A DNA stretch of 43,824 nucleotides from Nioella ostreopsis (GCF_004000255.1 NZ_RCIQ01000028.1:1-43824), one strand, 5' to 3'; positions 8,888 through 17,018 are shown, counted from the first letter of the stretch. Notes: generated from the sequence alone by a model not told the origin. Program-made: numbers and translations.

Positions 8888-9547
8888 TCAATAATACCAA
8901 TTTCGAAGTACCTTGATCTGCGGCTTGTGCGGCAGGCCGGATACCAACCGCGTCACATGCTCGCCCTGCACCTGGGAGAACACCCCGATACCCAGGATCA
9001 GGTGCCACGGAAACCTGTCCTCCACCAGGAACTCAGCCTGCTTGCCTTCTTTGATGTCCCGGCTGATACCGTTCCCACTCCACTGGGTTGCCGTCACGGC
9101 CTCCCAGTTGACCTCTGACAGGCTGGCCAGATCGGAGCGATCCTCGAAGTAACCTGAACCGGCGTTTGATAGGGTAAAGGCCCAACGCAAGTTCTCGCCA
9201 TGGGCCCAATTCACCGCCTTCGGTACATCAGCGACGAGGTGTACGATCTGCTGTTGGCCGCCACGATAGGTCACCCCTTCATGGTTTCCCTTATGGAGTA
9301 GGTAGAGCATCACGGAGCGGGGGCAAAAATAGAACGGGACACATGCGCCCACGGCAAGATCGGGATACGAGGTCAGTCGTGACACCAGCCGACGGTCCTT
9401 GATGCCCTGCATGCCTACCGTCGTCCCCGGAGAGCCACGGCGGCGGGTCTCGGCATCCGACCACAAATAACCGTCGGCAATGATCGAAGGTAGGCGATCA
9501 AGGTGAACGATATGATAGATACGAACATTTCCAGGTACGGTGCTCAT
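8888..9547 (-). CDS. darT: DarT-type DNA ADP-ribosyltransferase toxin
   Basis: The product is 219 aa, full length for the DarT family (DUF4433). It uses NAD to attach ADP-ribose to thymidine in single-stranded DNA, blocking replication. Visible motifs: the N-terminal HIVHLDRLPSIIADG, an IKDRRL segment carrying the conserved Arg (52/53), and KQAEFLVEDRF with the expected catalytic Glu at 172. The toxin therefore appears intact. Its ATG overlaps the stop of the upstream Phd-like gene by ATGA (9544-9547), and darG follows 19 bp later, giving the order antitoxin-like / toxin / antitoxin. Anti-phage action is known for the family and inferred here. Confidence 0.93.
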   Translation of the reverse strand: MSTVPGNVRIYHIVHLDRLPSIIADGYLWSDAETRRRGSPGTTVGMQGIKDRRLVSRLTSYPDLAVGACVPFYFCPRSVMLYLLHKGNHEGVTYRGGQQQIVHLVADVPKAVNWAHGENLRWAFTLSNAGSGYFEDRSDLASLSEVNWEAVTATQWSGNGISRDIKEGKQAEFLVEDRFPWHLILGIGVFSQVQGEHVTRLVSGLPHKPQIKVLRNWYY

Positions 9548-9750
9548 GCATCACCATCTGGTTCGACGCCGTGCTCCAGGGCCTTCATGCGCTCGAACTC
9601 TTCTACCGAACACACCACGGCCACAGGACGGCCATGCTTCTCGATGACGACCGGGGCCAAACGGGCTTCATCAATCATCAGGCCGAAGCGGTTCTTGGCG
9701 TCCTTGGCAGAAAAGTTCTTCATTCGTTCACTTTGAGCTACTTTGTCCAT
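9544..9750 (-). CDS. Phd/YefM-type antitoxin-like protein leading the darTG operon
   Basis: The product is 68 aa from the ATG at 9750 (or 59 aa from the ATG at 9723, which begins MKNFSAKDAKNRFG). It has the Phd/YefM fold pattern: FSAKDAKNRFGLMIDEAR, then PVVIEKHGRPVAVVCSVEEF. Such proteins bind operator DNA with the N-terminal part and a toxin with the C-terminal tail. The stop overlaps the darT start (ATGA), so expression is coupled. The usual Phd partners (Doc or RelE) are absent here and DarT takes that place. It probably acts as autorepressor of the operon and perhaps as a second DarT antagonist. The first role is likely; the second is speculation. Both start codons lack a strong ribosome-binding site. 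Confidence 0.8.
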   Translation of the reverse strand: MDKVAQSERMKNFSAKDAKNRFGLMIDEARLAPVVIEKHGRPVAVVCSVEEFERMKALEHGVEPDGDA

Positions 9751-9758
9751 TTTGTCCA
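9742..9758. repeat. tandem 8-bp direct repeat at the Phd-like gene start
   Basis: TTTGTCCA occurs twice, at 9742-9749 and 9751-9758, with a 9-bp period. It spans the upstream ATG of the Phd-like gene, which favours the downstream ATG (9723) if the repeats are operator DNA. A binding site for the Phd-like autorepressor is the natural guess, although known Phd operators are usually palindromic. Confidence 0.35.
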
Positions 9759-9906
9759 GAGTCGAGTTCGGCCAAGATCGAAACACTGGCGGTCAGGCGA
9801 GGGTTCGCTCCCATCGCAGTCGAAGCGATGCGATTATCAAAATCGGTCGTTCTTGCGTCGCGAACCCTGGTGTTTCTGCAACACAAGAAACATTGGAGTC
9901 TGACGT

Positions 9907-9966
9907 TCTTAAAACTCATTATCGAAATATTGTTCAGATATGATTACGATTAGATGAGTTTTGAGA
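9907..9966. repeat. inverted repeat in front of the serine resolvase (candidate operator or crossover site)
   Basis: TCTTAAAACTCAT at 9907-9919 is matched by ATGAGTTTTGAGA at 9954-9966 (12 of 13 positions complementary, 9 consecutive), spaced by 34 bp of AT-rich DNA. A second inverted pair, AGGGTTCGC at 9800-9808 and GCGAACCCT at 9860-9868, lies just left. The right arm ends 16 bp before the resolvase ATG. Small serine recombinases commonly bind paired half-sites like these next to their own gene. Confidence 0.5.
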
Positions 9967-9981
9967 ATCGAAGGTGAGTTT

Positions 9982-10536
9982 ATGCGAGTAGGATATGCAC
10001 GGATTTCTACGAATGGTCAGAACCTGGATGGTCAGATCGACCGACTGCGGGAAGCTGGCTGTGAGCGCATATTCGAGGAGGTAGCATCAGGGTCCAGGTC
10101 TGATCGACCAGTGCTGAAAGAGGCGCTCAGCTTTTGCCGCGCCGGTGACACCTTCGTGTGCCTCAGTTTGAGCCGGGTAGCACGGTCTGTTCAACATCTG
10201 ATACAGATCGTCGCCGATTTCGAAGAGCGCGACATCGGCTTCATGTCATTGACCGAGACTATCGATACCACCACACCGTCTGGCCGGATGCTGTACACCG
10301 TTATGTCAGCATGTGTACAGCTTGAACGTGATATCCTGATCGAGCGTACCAAGATCGGATTGGCAGCAGCCAAGCGGCGTGGCCGGTTAGGTGGTCGTCC
10401 CAAAAAGATGTCTGATGTACAAATCGCGTCCGCCAAAGAAATGTTCACCAAAGATGTCCCTGCCGCAGAAATCGCAGCGGCTTTCGGGATATCGGTTGCA
10501 ACTTTGTATCGAACGATCCCATCCAGCAGCCGCTGA
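9982..10536 (+). CDS. small serine recombinase (resolvase/invertase family)
   Basis: The product is 184 aa, typical for resolvases and invertases. The catalytic domain begins MRVGYARIST with the nucleophile Ser9; the LSRVARSVQHLIQIV block carries the active-site arginines, and the helix region ERDILIERTKIGLAAAKRRGR leads into a C-terminal Hin-type helix-turn-helix (AAEIAAAFGISVATLYR). An in-frame start seven codons upstream exists, but AAGGTGAG just before 9982 favours this ATG. It probably recombines a local res-type site; the inverted repeat immediately upstream is the best candidate. All catalytic positions look intact. Confidence 0.92.
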   Translation: MRVGYARISTNGQNLDGQIDRLREAGCERIFEEVASGSRSDRPVLKEALSFCRAGDTFVCLSLSRVARSVQHLIQIVADFEERDIGFMSLTETIDTTTPSGRMLYTVMSACVQLERDILIERTKIGLAAAKRRGRLGGRPKKMSDVQIASAKEMFTKDVPAAEIAAAFGISVATLYRTIPSSSR

Positions 10537-10795
10537 TACATCGGGGGAAGCGGATTCCGGTCGGAACCGGAGATCGGATAGTGAAATCTGTGGTCTCGAT
10601 ACCTGGAGGATAAACGGACACAATCCAGGTGCCAGATTGCCTGATATCACCATAAATGATTGGGCCAGGTTGCCCTCCCAGTCCAGATCGCTGCAATTCG
10701 GAAACGGAGAAAGGCCGACATGGGCGTAGAACGGCCCTGTGCTATGCTGTTTCATCCGACACAAACCCAATTAAGCCAAGATATCGTCGGAGGGC

Positions 10796-11791
10796 TCAGA
10801 GAGCTTCCGATAGGTTTGGTGGTCCGCGACATCCTTTGCTAGAAACACCGACATTCTGACGGGGATTTCTCCACCCATGTTGGCCCGCGCCGAGGGGATC
10901 AGGACTTAATGCCCTCGTCTGATCGTGTGAGGGCTGGAGCGCCACCTGCGAGAGCAAAGCGACTCGCCGTCTGGACAGGCGACGGCGGCGTGTTTCTGTC
11001 TGTATAGTCGTGATAATATGATTCAGTCGCCGCCGTGGACGGCTATAACTATCAAGGGCAGAATTCCATTCTGTTCGATTGCTCTTGCGGTATTGAGCCA
11101 ATCTTACCGGGGTGAAGAAATGCCCTTGACCAGTTCTGACTCCTCTTCGGTCAAGCTCGTCACAGATTTCCGTATATGATGGTTTTCTACCCCGGTTCAC
11201 CCTAACGAGATCGGTGATAACCGTGAAAACTTCGGAACGTCGTTTCGTCGTATTTTGTTCTTTCGCGGCGGTCGCCGTCTTTGAACGCATGGCGATGGTC
11301 GGTGAGCCCATGTACCCGCCACGTTCCCGGTACCGGTTCATTCCAGCTTGACGCATAGCAGCATCGGTTTCGGTCTTGGCCTGTATACTATGGTGCTTGC
11401 CGGTAGCAATGATATCATTGACGGACATGCCGCTGGCAGCCTCGAATACTCGGTGACCTAATCCCTGCCGCTGAATGAGTTCAAAGATATCTGCCCGCCT
11501 GGCGATCCTATCTGCATCAGATACCAACAGAATGGACTCTGGGCGTCTCTTCAACATCTTCAGGCATTTTCCCAAACCAGATGCCATCCTTTTCTCTGGT
11601 GATGCCCTACCAGACATTGGTTCCTCTTCGGATAGTATTGTCGAGTTGACGATACTGAAGTTTGGGTATGCTGATTTTATCACTTCTAGTTGGTTCTTGT
11701 ATTCGGATTTTACCTGTTGGTCAGTACTCACTCGCCGGTACAAAACCACGGTTGATATCGAAACTGCGGTTTCCACCTCTTTTGAAATCAT
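10796..11791 (-). CDS. serine recombinase-family protein with extended C-terminus
   Basis: The product is 331 aa from the ATG at 11791 (AAAGG five bases upstream; the frame is open 24 codons further). The N-terminal resolvase-like domain starts VVLYRRVSTDQQ with the catalytic Ser near residue 18, and SDADRIARRADIFELIQRQG carries the expected arginines. The middle (KPSYTEICDELDRRGVRT) resembles the DNA-binding segment of larger serine recombinases. The last 60 residues are Arg/Ser/Pro-rich and not recognisable, so the C-terminus may be degraded or read through. It is shorter than large serine integrases (over 450 aa). It converges with the other serine recombinase, leaving 259 bp between their stops. 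Function as an active recombinase is uncertain. Confidence 0.78.
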   Translation of the reverse strand: MISKEVETAVSISTVVLYRRVSTDQQVKSEYKNQLEVIKSAYPNFSIVNSTILSEEEPMSGRASPEKRMASGLGKCLKMLKRRPESILLVSDADRIARRADIFELIQRQGLGHRVFEAASGMSVNDIIATGKHHSIQAKTETDAAMRQAGMNRYRERGGYMGSPTIAMRSKTATAAKEQNTTKRRSEVFTVITDLVRVNRGRKPSYTEICDELDRRGVRTGQGHFFTPVRLAQYRKSNRTEWNSALDSYSRPRRRLNHIITTIQTETRRRRLSRRRVALLSQVALQPSHDQTRALSPDPLGAGQHGWRNPRQNVGVSSKGCRGPPNLSEAL

Positions 11792-12060
11792 TGACCTTTC
11801 ACATGTAAAATCCTGTGTATAGCCACAGTGCTTTTCTGATGCCCCTGTCGGACCTGACGCCATTCACGAGCGAAGCAACCGGGTAATGTCGATTGATGTG
11901 GTTGCTATTTCAAGGGCAACGGCAGAAATTCAGCCGCTGGTATTTAGGACCTGGCGATAACCACTGGACTCTTTGAGTATGACCATGGTCGAGCGGCCGT
12001 GATAACGAAGGGGCTCCTGATCGGACCATTCTTTATAAATACAATGAGGAGAATGGAACG

Positions 12061-12213
12061 ATGGATCGGCAAAACATCACGATAAAAAATGTATCGTCTG
12101 AGATCGTAGAGCTATTGCGGGAGATCAGGACTTTGGAACGGCGGCATCTGGCCGTCATCATTGAAGACTGCGTTCAGCAGTACTGGGACATGACCTACTG
12201 TGGCGATGACTGA
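12061..12213 (+). CDS. ribbon-helix-helix miniprotein (50 aa)
   Basis: This 50-aa protein starts at an ATG preceded by a strong GAGGAG nine bases upstream. The pattern is a short beta strand (ITIKNVSSEIV), then two helices (ELLREIRTLERRHLA and VIIEDCVQQYWDM), the layout of Arc/CopG/FitA-type ribbon-helix-helix DNA-binding proteins. It has no partner toxin of a known type next to it; the 135-aa gene 62 bp downstream is the only candidate partner. A local transcription regulator is the likely role; the DNA target is unknown. Confidence 0.65.
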   Translation: MDRQNITIKNVSSEIVELLREIRTLERRHLAVIIEDCVQQYWDMTYCGDD

Positions 12214-12275
12214 TCAGTACCGGTGGTCTACTGAGCGCCATTTTTCTCGCTGCCCATAATAAGGAAACTAAAATA

Positions 12276-12683
12276 GTGGCAATGTATGCATTCAACTACA
12301 CTGATCTTGAACCAGGTTCACCACGAGTCCCGCCGCACCCGTTGATTGCGTGCGCGATCTACACAAGTGGGATGGATCAACTGACCGACGAGGTTCGCGA
12401 CGCCCTGGCCGATCTCGGCCCCTTTGAGAACGTGTCTATGAGCCGTTGGTACGTGAGCATCTGGGACACGTCGAAAGGGGACCTGGAGGTTGCAAAGGCC
12501 GCCTTCGTCTGGACGGGTAAAGCCGTGGTGATGAGCAACCTCTATGTGGAAGCATCCTATCAATCGTTGTCACTGGACAAATACCTCATCGAGATGGGTT
12601 CTGGCCTATTTGGTGGACGGTCTGTTGAGGTGCTTCCTGTCCGGGACCAAGGCCATGGCAACGAAAGCGGCGAACCCACCTGA
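12276..12683 (+). CDS. hypothetical protein (135 aa)
   Basis: The start is a GTG with AAGGAA eight bases upstream; an ATG two codons later is the alternative. I do not recognise the family. The sequence has mixed beta/alpha character (SMSRWYVSIWDTSKGDL, AKAAFVWTGKAVVMSNLY) and no signal peptide, membrane segment or catalytic motif. It follows the ribbon-helix-helix miniprotein on the same strand and may share its transcript. An antitoxin/toxin-like pairing with that regulator is possible by size and order but rests on position alone. Confidence 0.6.
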   Translation: MAMYAFNYTDLEPGSPRVPPHPLIACAIYTSGMDQLTDEVRDALADLGPFENVSMSRWYVSIWDTSKGDLEVAKAAFVWTGKAVVMSNLYVEASYQSLSLDKYLIEMGSGLFGGRSVEVLPVRDQGHGNESGEPT

Positions 12684-12824
12684 CAGAAGCAGTTCTCCTG
12701 GTGCATTTTTCTCATTTTGTGGGTCGCGAAGTTGCTGCTCTGAACTGATCTTGATGCTGCTATTGTTGTTGCCTTTCTCTCGGGGCCCAGTGGCATGACA
12801 CGATTGCGTCACGCTGACTGTCCA

Positions 12825-13190
12825 TCACTGCAACCCCGAAGCCCATTCAATACAGGCGTTGAGGCGAGCAATGTCGCTTCGCTGAACATCTCCACGGAGG
12901 ATCGCCCCTCCATGGTTCTGACCTCTTCTGATTTCCCGTTGGAAGATCGAAAAACTCTCTTCATCCCAATTGATCGGTACGGGAAACGACCGGCTGGCGA
13001 TTTCTTGAACCCGTTGAAATGTTCCCGGTTGATACTGAAGATAGCCTCTCTCAATGGCAACTTCAGCACCGGGAAAAATGCCGACGCAGTATCCGTAGAA
13101 TATCGCGTCGCTTTCGCTGAGCGATGGATAGCAGCCAGTGAGGGTGGCTATCATCGCAGCGCACAACGGGAATGTTTTGGAACTACCCAT
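12825..13190 (-). CDS. small putative lipoprotein
   Basis: The product is 121 aa. The N-terminus is a type II signal peptide: polar MGSSKTF, hydrophobic PLCAAMIATL, then lipobox LTGC with the cysteine at residue 20, so the mature protein would be a membrane-anchored lipoprotein. The mature part (YGYCVGIFPGAEVAIERGYL, later DVQRSDIARLNACIEWAS) is unrecognised and has two further cysteines. A clear AAGGT lies six bases before the ATG. Its start overlaps the end of the upstream HTH gene by 8 nt, so the two are translationally coupled. A phage-entry or surface-exclusion role is conceivable in a defence island but not shown. Confidence 0.65.
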   Translation of the reverse strand: MGSSKTFPLCAAMIATLTGCYPSLSESDAIFYGYCVGIFPGAEVAIERGYLQYQPGTFQRVQEIASRSFPVPINWDEESFSIFQREIRRGQNHGGAILRGDVQRSDIARLNACIEWASGLQ

Positions 13191-13422
13191 CGGATACCTT
13201 CAATTTGGCGTTCGGACATGGATGTGTGCAGTAGAGGCCAAGCACGTCGTTCGGTGTGACGAGCCCGCCCGTGGATTCATGTATCCGTTGAAGTAGGGCC
13301 TTTCGTGGCATCACGATACCGTCGCCGATCCTGCTGACCGTCGCCGCCGTTGTTCCGATCTGCATCGCAAACGCACTTTTTGAGATGCCTCGGTCTGAAA
13401 GAAAATCATTGAGCTTTGTCAT
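13183..13422 (-). CDS. Cro/CI-type helix-turn-helix regulator
   Basis: The product is 79 aa. The helix-turn-helix KSAFAMQIGTTAATVSRIGDG spans about residues 15-35, followed by PRKALLQRIHESTGG, as in small Xre-family repressors. The C-terminal tail has two cysteines (YCTHPCPN). It is divergent from the RM-type controller at 13534 across a shared intergenic region with TTAC-type half-sites, and is coupled to the lipoprotein downstream. It probably autoregulates and may control both directions. The ribosome-binding site is odd: AAGG touches the ATG directly. Confidence 0.75.
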   Translation of the reverse strand: MTKLNDFLSDRGISKSAFAMQIGTTAATVSRIGDGIVMPRKALLQRIHESTGGLVTPNDVLGLYCTHPCPNAKLKVSDG

Positions 13423-13423
13423 C

Positions 13424-13505
13424 CTTACATTCTTACGTTTATCGTAAGTGATTCGCTACCAGAAAGTTCAACTCCGAGCTTTCGTCGCTTTACGAGTAAT
13501 GTAAG
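13424..13505. promoter_or_regulatory. divergent operator region with CTTAC-type half-sites
   Basis: CTTACG (13432-13437) and CGTAAG (13443-13448) form a perfect inverted repeat with a 5-bp TTTAT spacer. CTTACAT (13424-13430) and ATGTAAG (13499-13505) form a wider inverted pair at the two outer ends. The set lies between the two divergent HTH genes, touching the start of the left one, so it is the likely common operator. Which regulator binds which site cannot be told. Confidence 0.55.
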
Positions 13506-13533
13506 AGTGGAAGGAGATATCCGTGAGAAATGC

Positions 13534-13956
13534 ATGCCAAACATCTACAACACGCTCAGACGGGCCAGGGAACAGGCAGGTCTATCGCTTGAGAAGGCGG
13601 CGGAGTGCATTGGTATCAGCGGGGCCAGCTTCTCCCGGATGGAAAACGGCCTCAGCAAAGTCACTACCGAACGATTGGAGATGCTCGCTGAACTCTATCA
13701 GGTCTCTGCCTCGGCCCTCGTCGAGGGTAGCATCGTGACCAAACCCTCCTCAGTCGATATCAAACGGTTGAAAGCCGTCGTGGAAGCGGTGCAAGGGGTC
13801 GTGAACCGACAAAATGCTCGCCCGTCACCCGAAAAAATGGGCGCTGCGGTGTCGGAACTCTACCGCCTGGAAATCAACCATATTGTCAACGATCCGAAGG
13901 CTGAGTTCGAACCAGAACGTCATCTCGGTATAATCGAGGCCATGTTTAAGCGATAG
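13534..13956 (+). CDS. Xre-family HTH protein, candidate controller of the restriction operon
   Basis: The product is 140 aa from the ATG at 13534 (a GTG at 13507 would add 9 residues). The N-terminal HTH is clear: LRRAREQAGLSLEKAAECIG then GASFSRMENGLSKVTTERLEMLAEL (about 5-55). A helical C-terminal part of about 75 residues follows. It lies 26 bp upstream of the helicase-nuclease gene on the same strand, the position of C-proteins that delay restriction relative to methylation. The best Shine-Dalgarno (AAGGAG, 13511-13516) is 17 bases from this ATG, so the start is not settled. Confidence 0.82.
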   Translation: MPNIYNTLRRAREQAGLSLEKAAECIGISGASFSRMENGLSKVTTERLEMLAELYQVSASALVEGSIVTKPSSVDIKRLKAVVEAVQGVVNRQNARPSPEKMGAAVSELYRLEINHIVNDPKAEFEPERHLGIIEAMFKR

Positions 13957-13982
13957 AAAGCCTTTGGAGAGGTGCAGTCAGG

Positions 13983-16900
13983 ATGACCAACCTATTTTTT
14001 GAAAAACCAATATTGAATTCGCCCTATTACTACCCGGGGCGACACTGGGAACTGGATGACAAGGGACAGCCTAACAATCGGATCGTCGAAAACCGTCGGC
14101 GGTCAGAACTGGTCACACCGGTTCCGAAACCAAGACGGCAACGCCAGGCTCGTGAACAAGCCGAGTTGCAACTCGATGCGACCGACGGTTTGTCCACCGA
14201 AGATCAGGAATACAATCCGACACCGATTATAAACGAAATCAGGAACCACGTCGATGCATGGCGTCGTCTGCCCAATCCTGATCACTGGCAGGTCACGCCT
14301 GAAACGGCCCGGCTGCTTCGGCATTGGCGTAATCATCCCTTCCAGGGTATCCGCCCCTTCTTCTGCCAGGTCGAGGCGGTAGAAACCGCCATCTGGCTAA
14401 CCGAAGTCGCCCCCAAAATGGGGGCGCAGGGCAAGAAGTTCATCGAGCACCTCAAGGGAGCGAATGAACAAGCAAACCCAGATTTGTTCCGGATGGCCCT
14501 GAAGCTTTGCACTGGGGCAGGCAAGACCACCGTCATGGCCATGCTGATCGCATGGCAGACGGTCAATGCCGTTCGTCACGAAAACTCCAAGAACTACACC
14601 CGAGGTTTCCTGATAGTTGCCCCAGGCATCACTATTCGGGACCGGCTTCGTGTGCTCCTGCCCAACGATCCGGACAGCTACTACAAGTCCAGAGAAATCG
14701 TTCCGCAGGACATGCTCGGTGACATTGAGAAGGCCAAGATCGTCATCACGAATTACCATGCATTCAAACTCCGGGAGCGGATCGAGGCGGCGAAGAACAC
14801 GAGGCGACTTATCGAAGGTCGTGGTCCGAAGCTTCGATCCCAGGAAACTGAAGGGGAAATGATCCGCCGGGTGATGCCCGATCTGATGGGTATGAAGAAC
14901 ATCGTGGTGCTGAACGACGAGGCTCACCATTGCTATCGGGAACGCCCCGATCCGGATCGGGATGATTTGAAGGGTGAGGAAAAGGTCGAGGCTGACAAGA
15001 ACAACGAGGCTGCTCGGCTCTGGATTACCGGGTTGGAAACCGTGAAGCGGAAGCTCGGGGTCCGTACGGTCTATGATCTCTCCGCCACTCCATTCTTCCT
15101 GAGTGGTTCCGGGTATCGGGAAGGAACCTTGTTCCCTTGGACAGTTTCAGATTTCTCCCTGATGGACGGGATTGAGTGCGGAATCGTCAAGCTGCCGAGG
15201 GTGCCGGTGGCCGACAATATCCCCGGCGAGGACATGCCGAAATTCCGGAACCTATGGGAACACATTGGCAAGAAACTCCCCAAGAAGGGTAGAGGGAAGT
15301 CGGCCAAGGGTCTTGATCCGCTCAGCATGCCAACAGAGCTACAGACCGCCCTGGAGGCGCTCTACGGCCACTATGAGCAGACCTACCAGCTATGGCAGGA
15401 AGTGGGGATCGAGGAACCGCCGGTCTTCATTGTCGTGTGCAACAACACGGCAACCTCCAAGCTAGTTTACGATTTCGTTTCCGGGTTCATTCGGGAGCAC
15501 GATGATGGGTCCTCGGTGCTGGAGAACGGGCGTCTCAAGCTTTTCAGGAACTACGATGATTATGGCAATCGGAAACCCCGCCCACGGACCCTACTGATCG
15601 ACTCAGAGCAACTGGAATCCGGGGATGCACTGGACAAAGATTTCCGGGAGATGGCGTCGGATGAGATCGAACGCTTCCGGGGTGAAATCATCGAACGTAC
15701 CGGTGACATTCACGCCGCAGATAACATCTCCGACCAGGACCTACTGCGGGAGGTCATGAACACCGTCGGCAGGAAAGGACGACTAGGTGAATCCATCCGA
15801 TGTGTTGTATCAGTTTCGATGTTGACTGAAGGGTGGGATGCCAACACGGTCACGCACATCCTCGGGGTCCGGGCCTTTGGTACCCAGCTACTATGTGAGC
15901 AAGTTGTCGGTCGCGGGCTCCGTCGGCAATCCTACGAATTGAATGCCGAGGGTCGCTTCAACACCGAATACGCCGATATCCTGGGCATTCCCTTCGACTT
16001 CACGGCAAAACCTGTTCCAGTCAAGCCGAACCCACCAAAGCCAACGATCCGTGTGCATGCCGTCCGCCCTGACCGCGATGACCTGGAGATCACCTTTCCC
16101 CGGGTGGAAGGGTATCGTGTGGAACTCCCGGACGAGCGCCTGACTGCGGCGTTCACGCCCGATTCCACCCTAGAACTGACACCGGCCCTCGTTGGCCCTT
16201 CGATCACGCATAACCAGGGGATCATCGGAGAAGGCGTGGACCTGACCCTCGATCATCTGGAGGACATGCGGAACTCGACCGTGCTGTTTAACCTGGCCAA
16301 GCACCTGATGTACCATCAGTACAGGGACCCAGGAGAAGAACCCAAACTTCACCTCTTCGGGCAACTGAAACGCATATGTCGCCAGTGGATCGATGGCGGA
16401 TACCTGCGGTGTAGCGGGGGGACCTATCCCGCCCAGCTAATGTACCGTGAACTGGCCGACATGGCCTGCGAGAAGATCAAGGCGGCGATCTCGGCAACGC
16501 TGGTGGGGGATCAACCGATCAAGGCAATCCTCGATGCCTACAACCCCACTGGATCGACCGCATTCGTCAACTTTACCACCTCCCGGGAAACCCGCTGGGC
16601 GACTGACCCCAGGAAGAGCCATATCAACTGGGTAATCTGTGACAGTGATTGGGAGGCTGAATTCGCCCGGGTGGCCGAGTCCCACCCCCGCGTTATCTCC
16701 TACGTCAAGAACCAGAACCTGGGCTTCGAAGTTCCTTACGTTATGGGGGGAGCCAAGAAGCGGTACATCCCGGATTTTATTGTCCAGATCGACGATGGAC
16801 GGGAAGACCCTCTGAACCTGATCGTTGAGGTTAAAGGATATCGGGGCGAAGACGCAAAGGTGAAGGCCGAAACCATGCGAACCTACTGGGTGCCCGGGGT

Positions 16901-17018
16901 GAACAACCTGAAGAAATTCGGGCGTTGGGCCTTCACCGAGTTCACAGCGGTCTACGAGATGGATCGCGAATTCAGTGAATTGGTCGCCTCCATAACCACG
17001 GAGAGCGCCGATGCCTGA
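13983..17018 (+). CDS. type III restriction-like SF2 helicase-nuclease
   Basis: The product is 1011 aa. It has an SF2 helicase/translocase core with Walker A CTGAGKTT (about 176-183), DEAH (about 312), SATP (about 367) and QVVGRGLRR (about 640-648). The C-terminal nuclease is PD-(D/E)XK type: YIPDFIVQ (about 929-936) and LIVEVKGY (about 945-952). This is the architecture of type III Res subunits and related DEAD/DEAH restriction proteins; it resembles the group called BPTD_3080-family restriction endonucleases. It would translocate on and cut unmethylated DNA with the methyltransferase two genes downstream. GGAGAGG is 10 bases upstream of the ATG. It overlaps the next gene by 8 nt. All motifs are intact. 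Confidence 0.9.
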   Translation: MTNLFFEKPILNSPYYYPGRHWELDDKGQPNNRIVENRRRSELVTPVPKPRRQRQAREQAELQLDATDGLSTEDQEYNPTPIINEIRNHVDAWRRLPNPDHWQVTPETARLLRHWRNHPFQGIRPFFCQVEAVETAIWLTEVAPKMGAQGKKFIEHLKGANEQANPDLFRMALKLCTGAGKTTVMAMLIAWQTVNAVRHENSKNYTRGFLIVAPGITIRDRLRVLLPNDPDSYYKSREIVPQDMLGDIEKAKIVITNYHAFKLRERIEAAKNTRRLIEGRGPKLRSQETEGEMIRRVMPDLMGMKNIVVLNDEAHHCYRERPDPDRDDLKGEEKVEADKNNEAARLWITGLETVKRKLGVRTVYDLSATPFFLSGSGYREGTLFPWTVSDFSLMDGIECGIVKLPRVPVADNIPGEDMPKFRNLWEHIGKKLPKKGRGKSAKGLDPLSMPTELQTALEALYGHYEQTYQLWQEVGIEEPPVFIVVCNNTATSKLVYDFVSGFIREHDDGSSVLENGRLKLFRNYDDYGNRKPRPRTLLIDSEQLESGDALDKDFREMASDEIERFRGEIIERTGDIHAADNISDQDLLREVMNTVGRKGRLGESIRCVVSVSMLTEGWDANTVTHILGVRAFGTQLLCEQVVGRGLRRQSYELNAEGRFNTEYADILGIPFDFTAKPVPVKPNPPKPTIRVHAVRPDRDDLEITFPRVEGYRVELPDERLTAAFTPDSTLELTPALVGPSITHNQGIIGEGVDLTLDHLEDMRNSTVLFNLAKHLMYHQYRDPGEEPKLHLFGQLKRICRQWIDGGYLRCSGGTYPAQLMYRELADMACEKIKAAISATLVGDQPIKAILDAYNPTGSTAFVNFTTSRETRWATDPRKSHINWVICDSDWEAEFARVAESHPRVISYVKNQNLGFEVPYVMGGAKKRYIPDFIVQIDDGREDPLNLIVEVKGYRGEDAKVKAETMRTYWVPGVNNLKKFGRWAFTEFTAVYEMDREFSELVASITTESADA

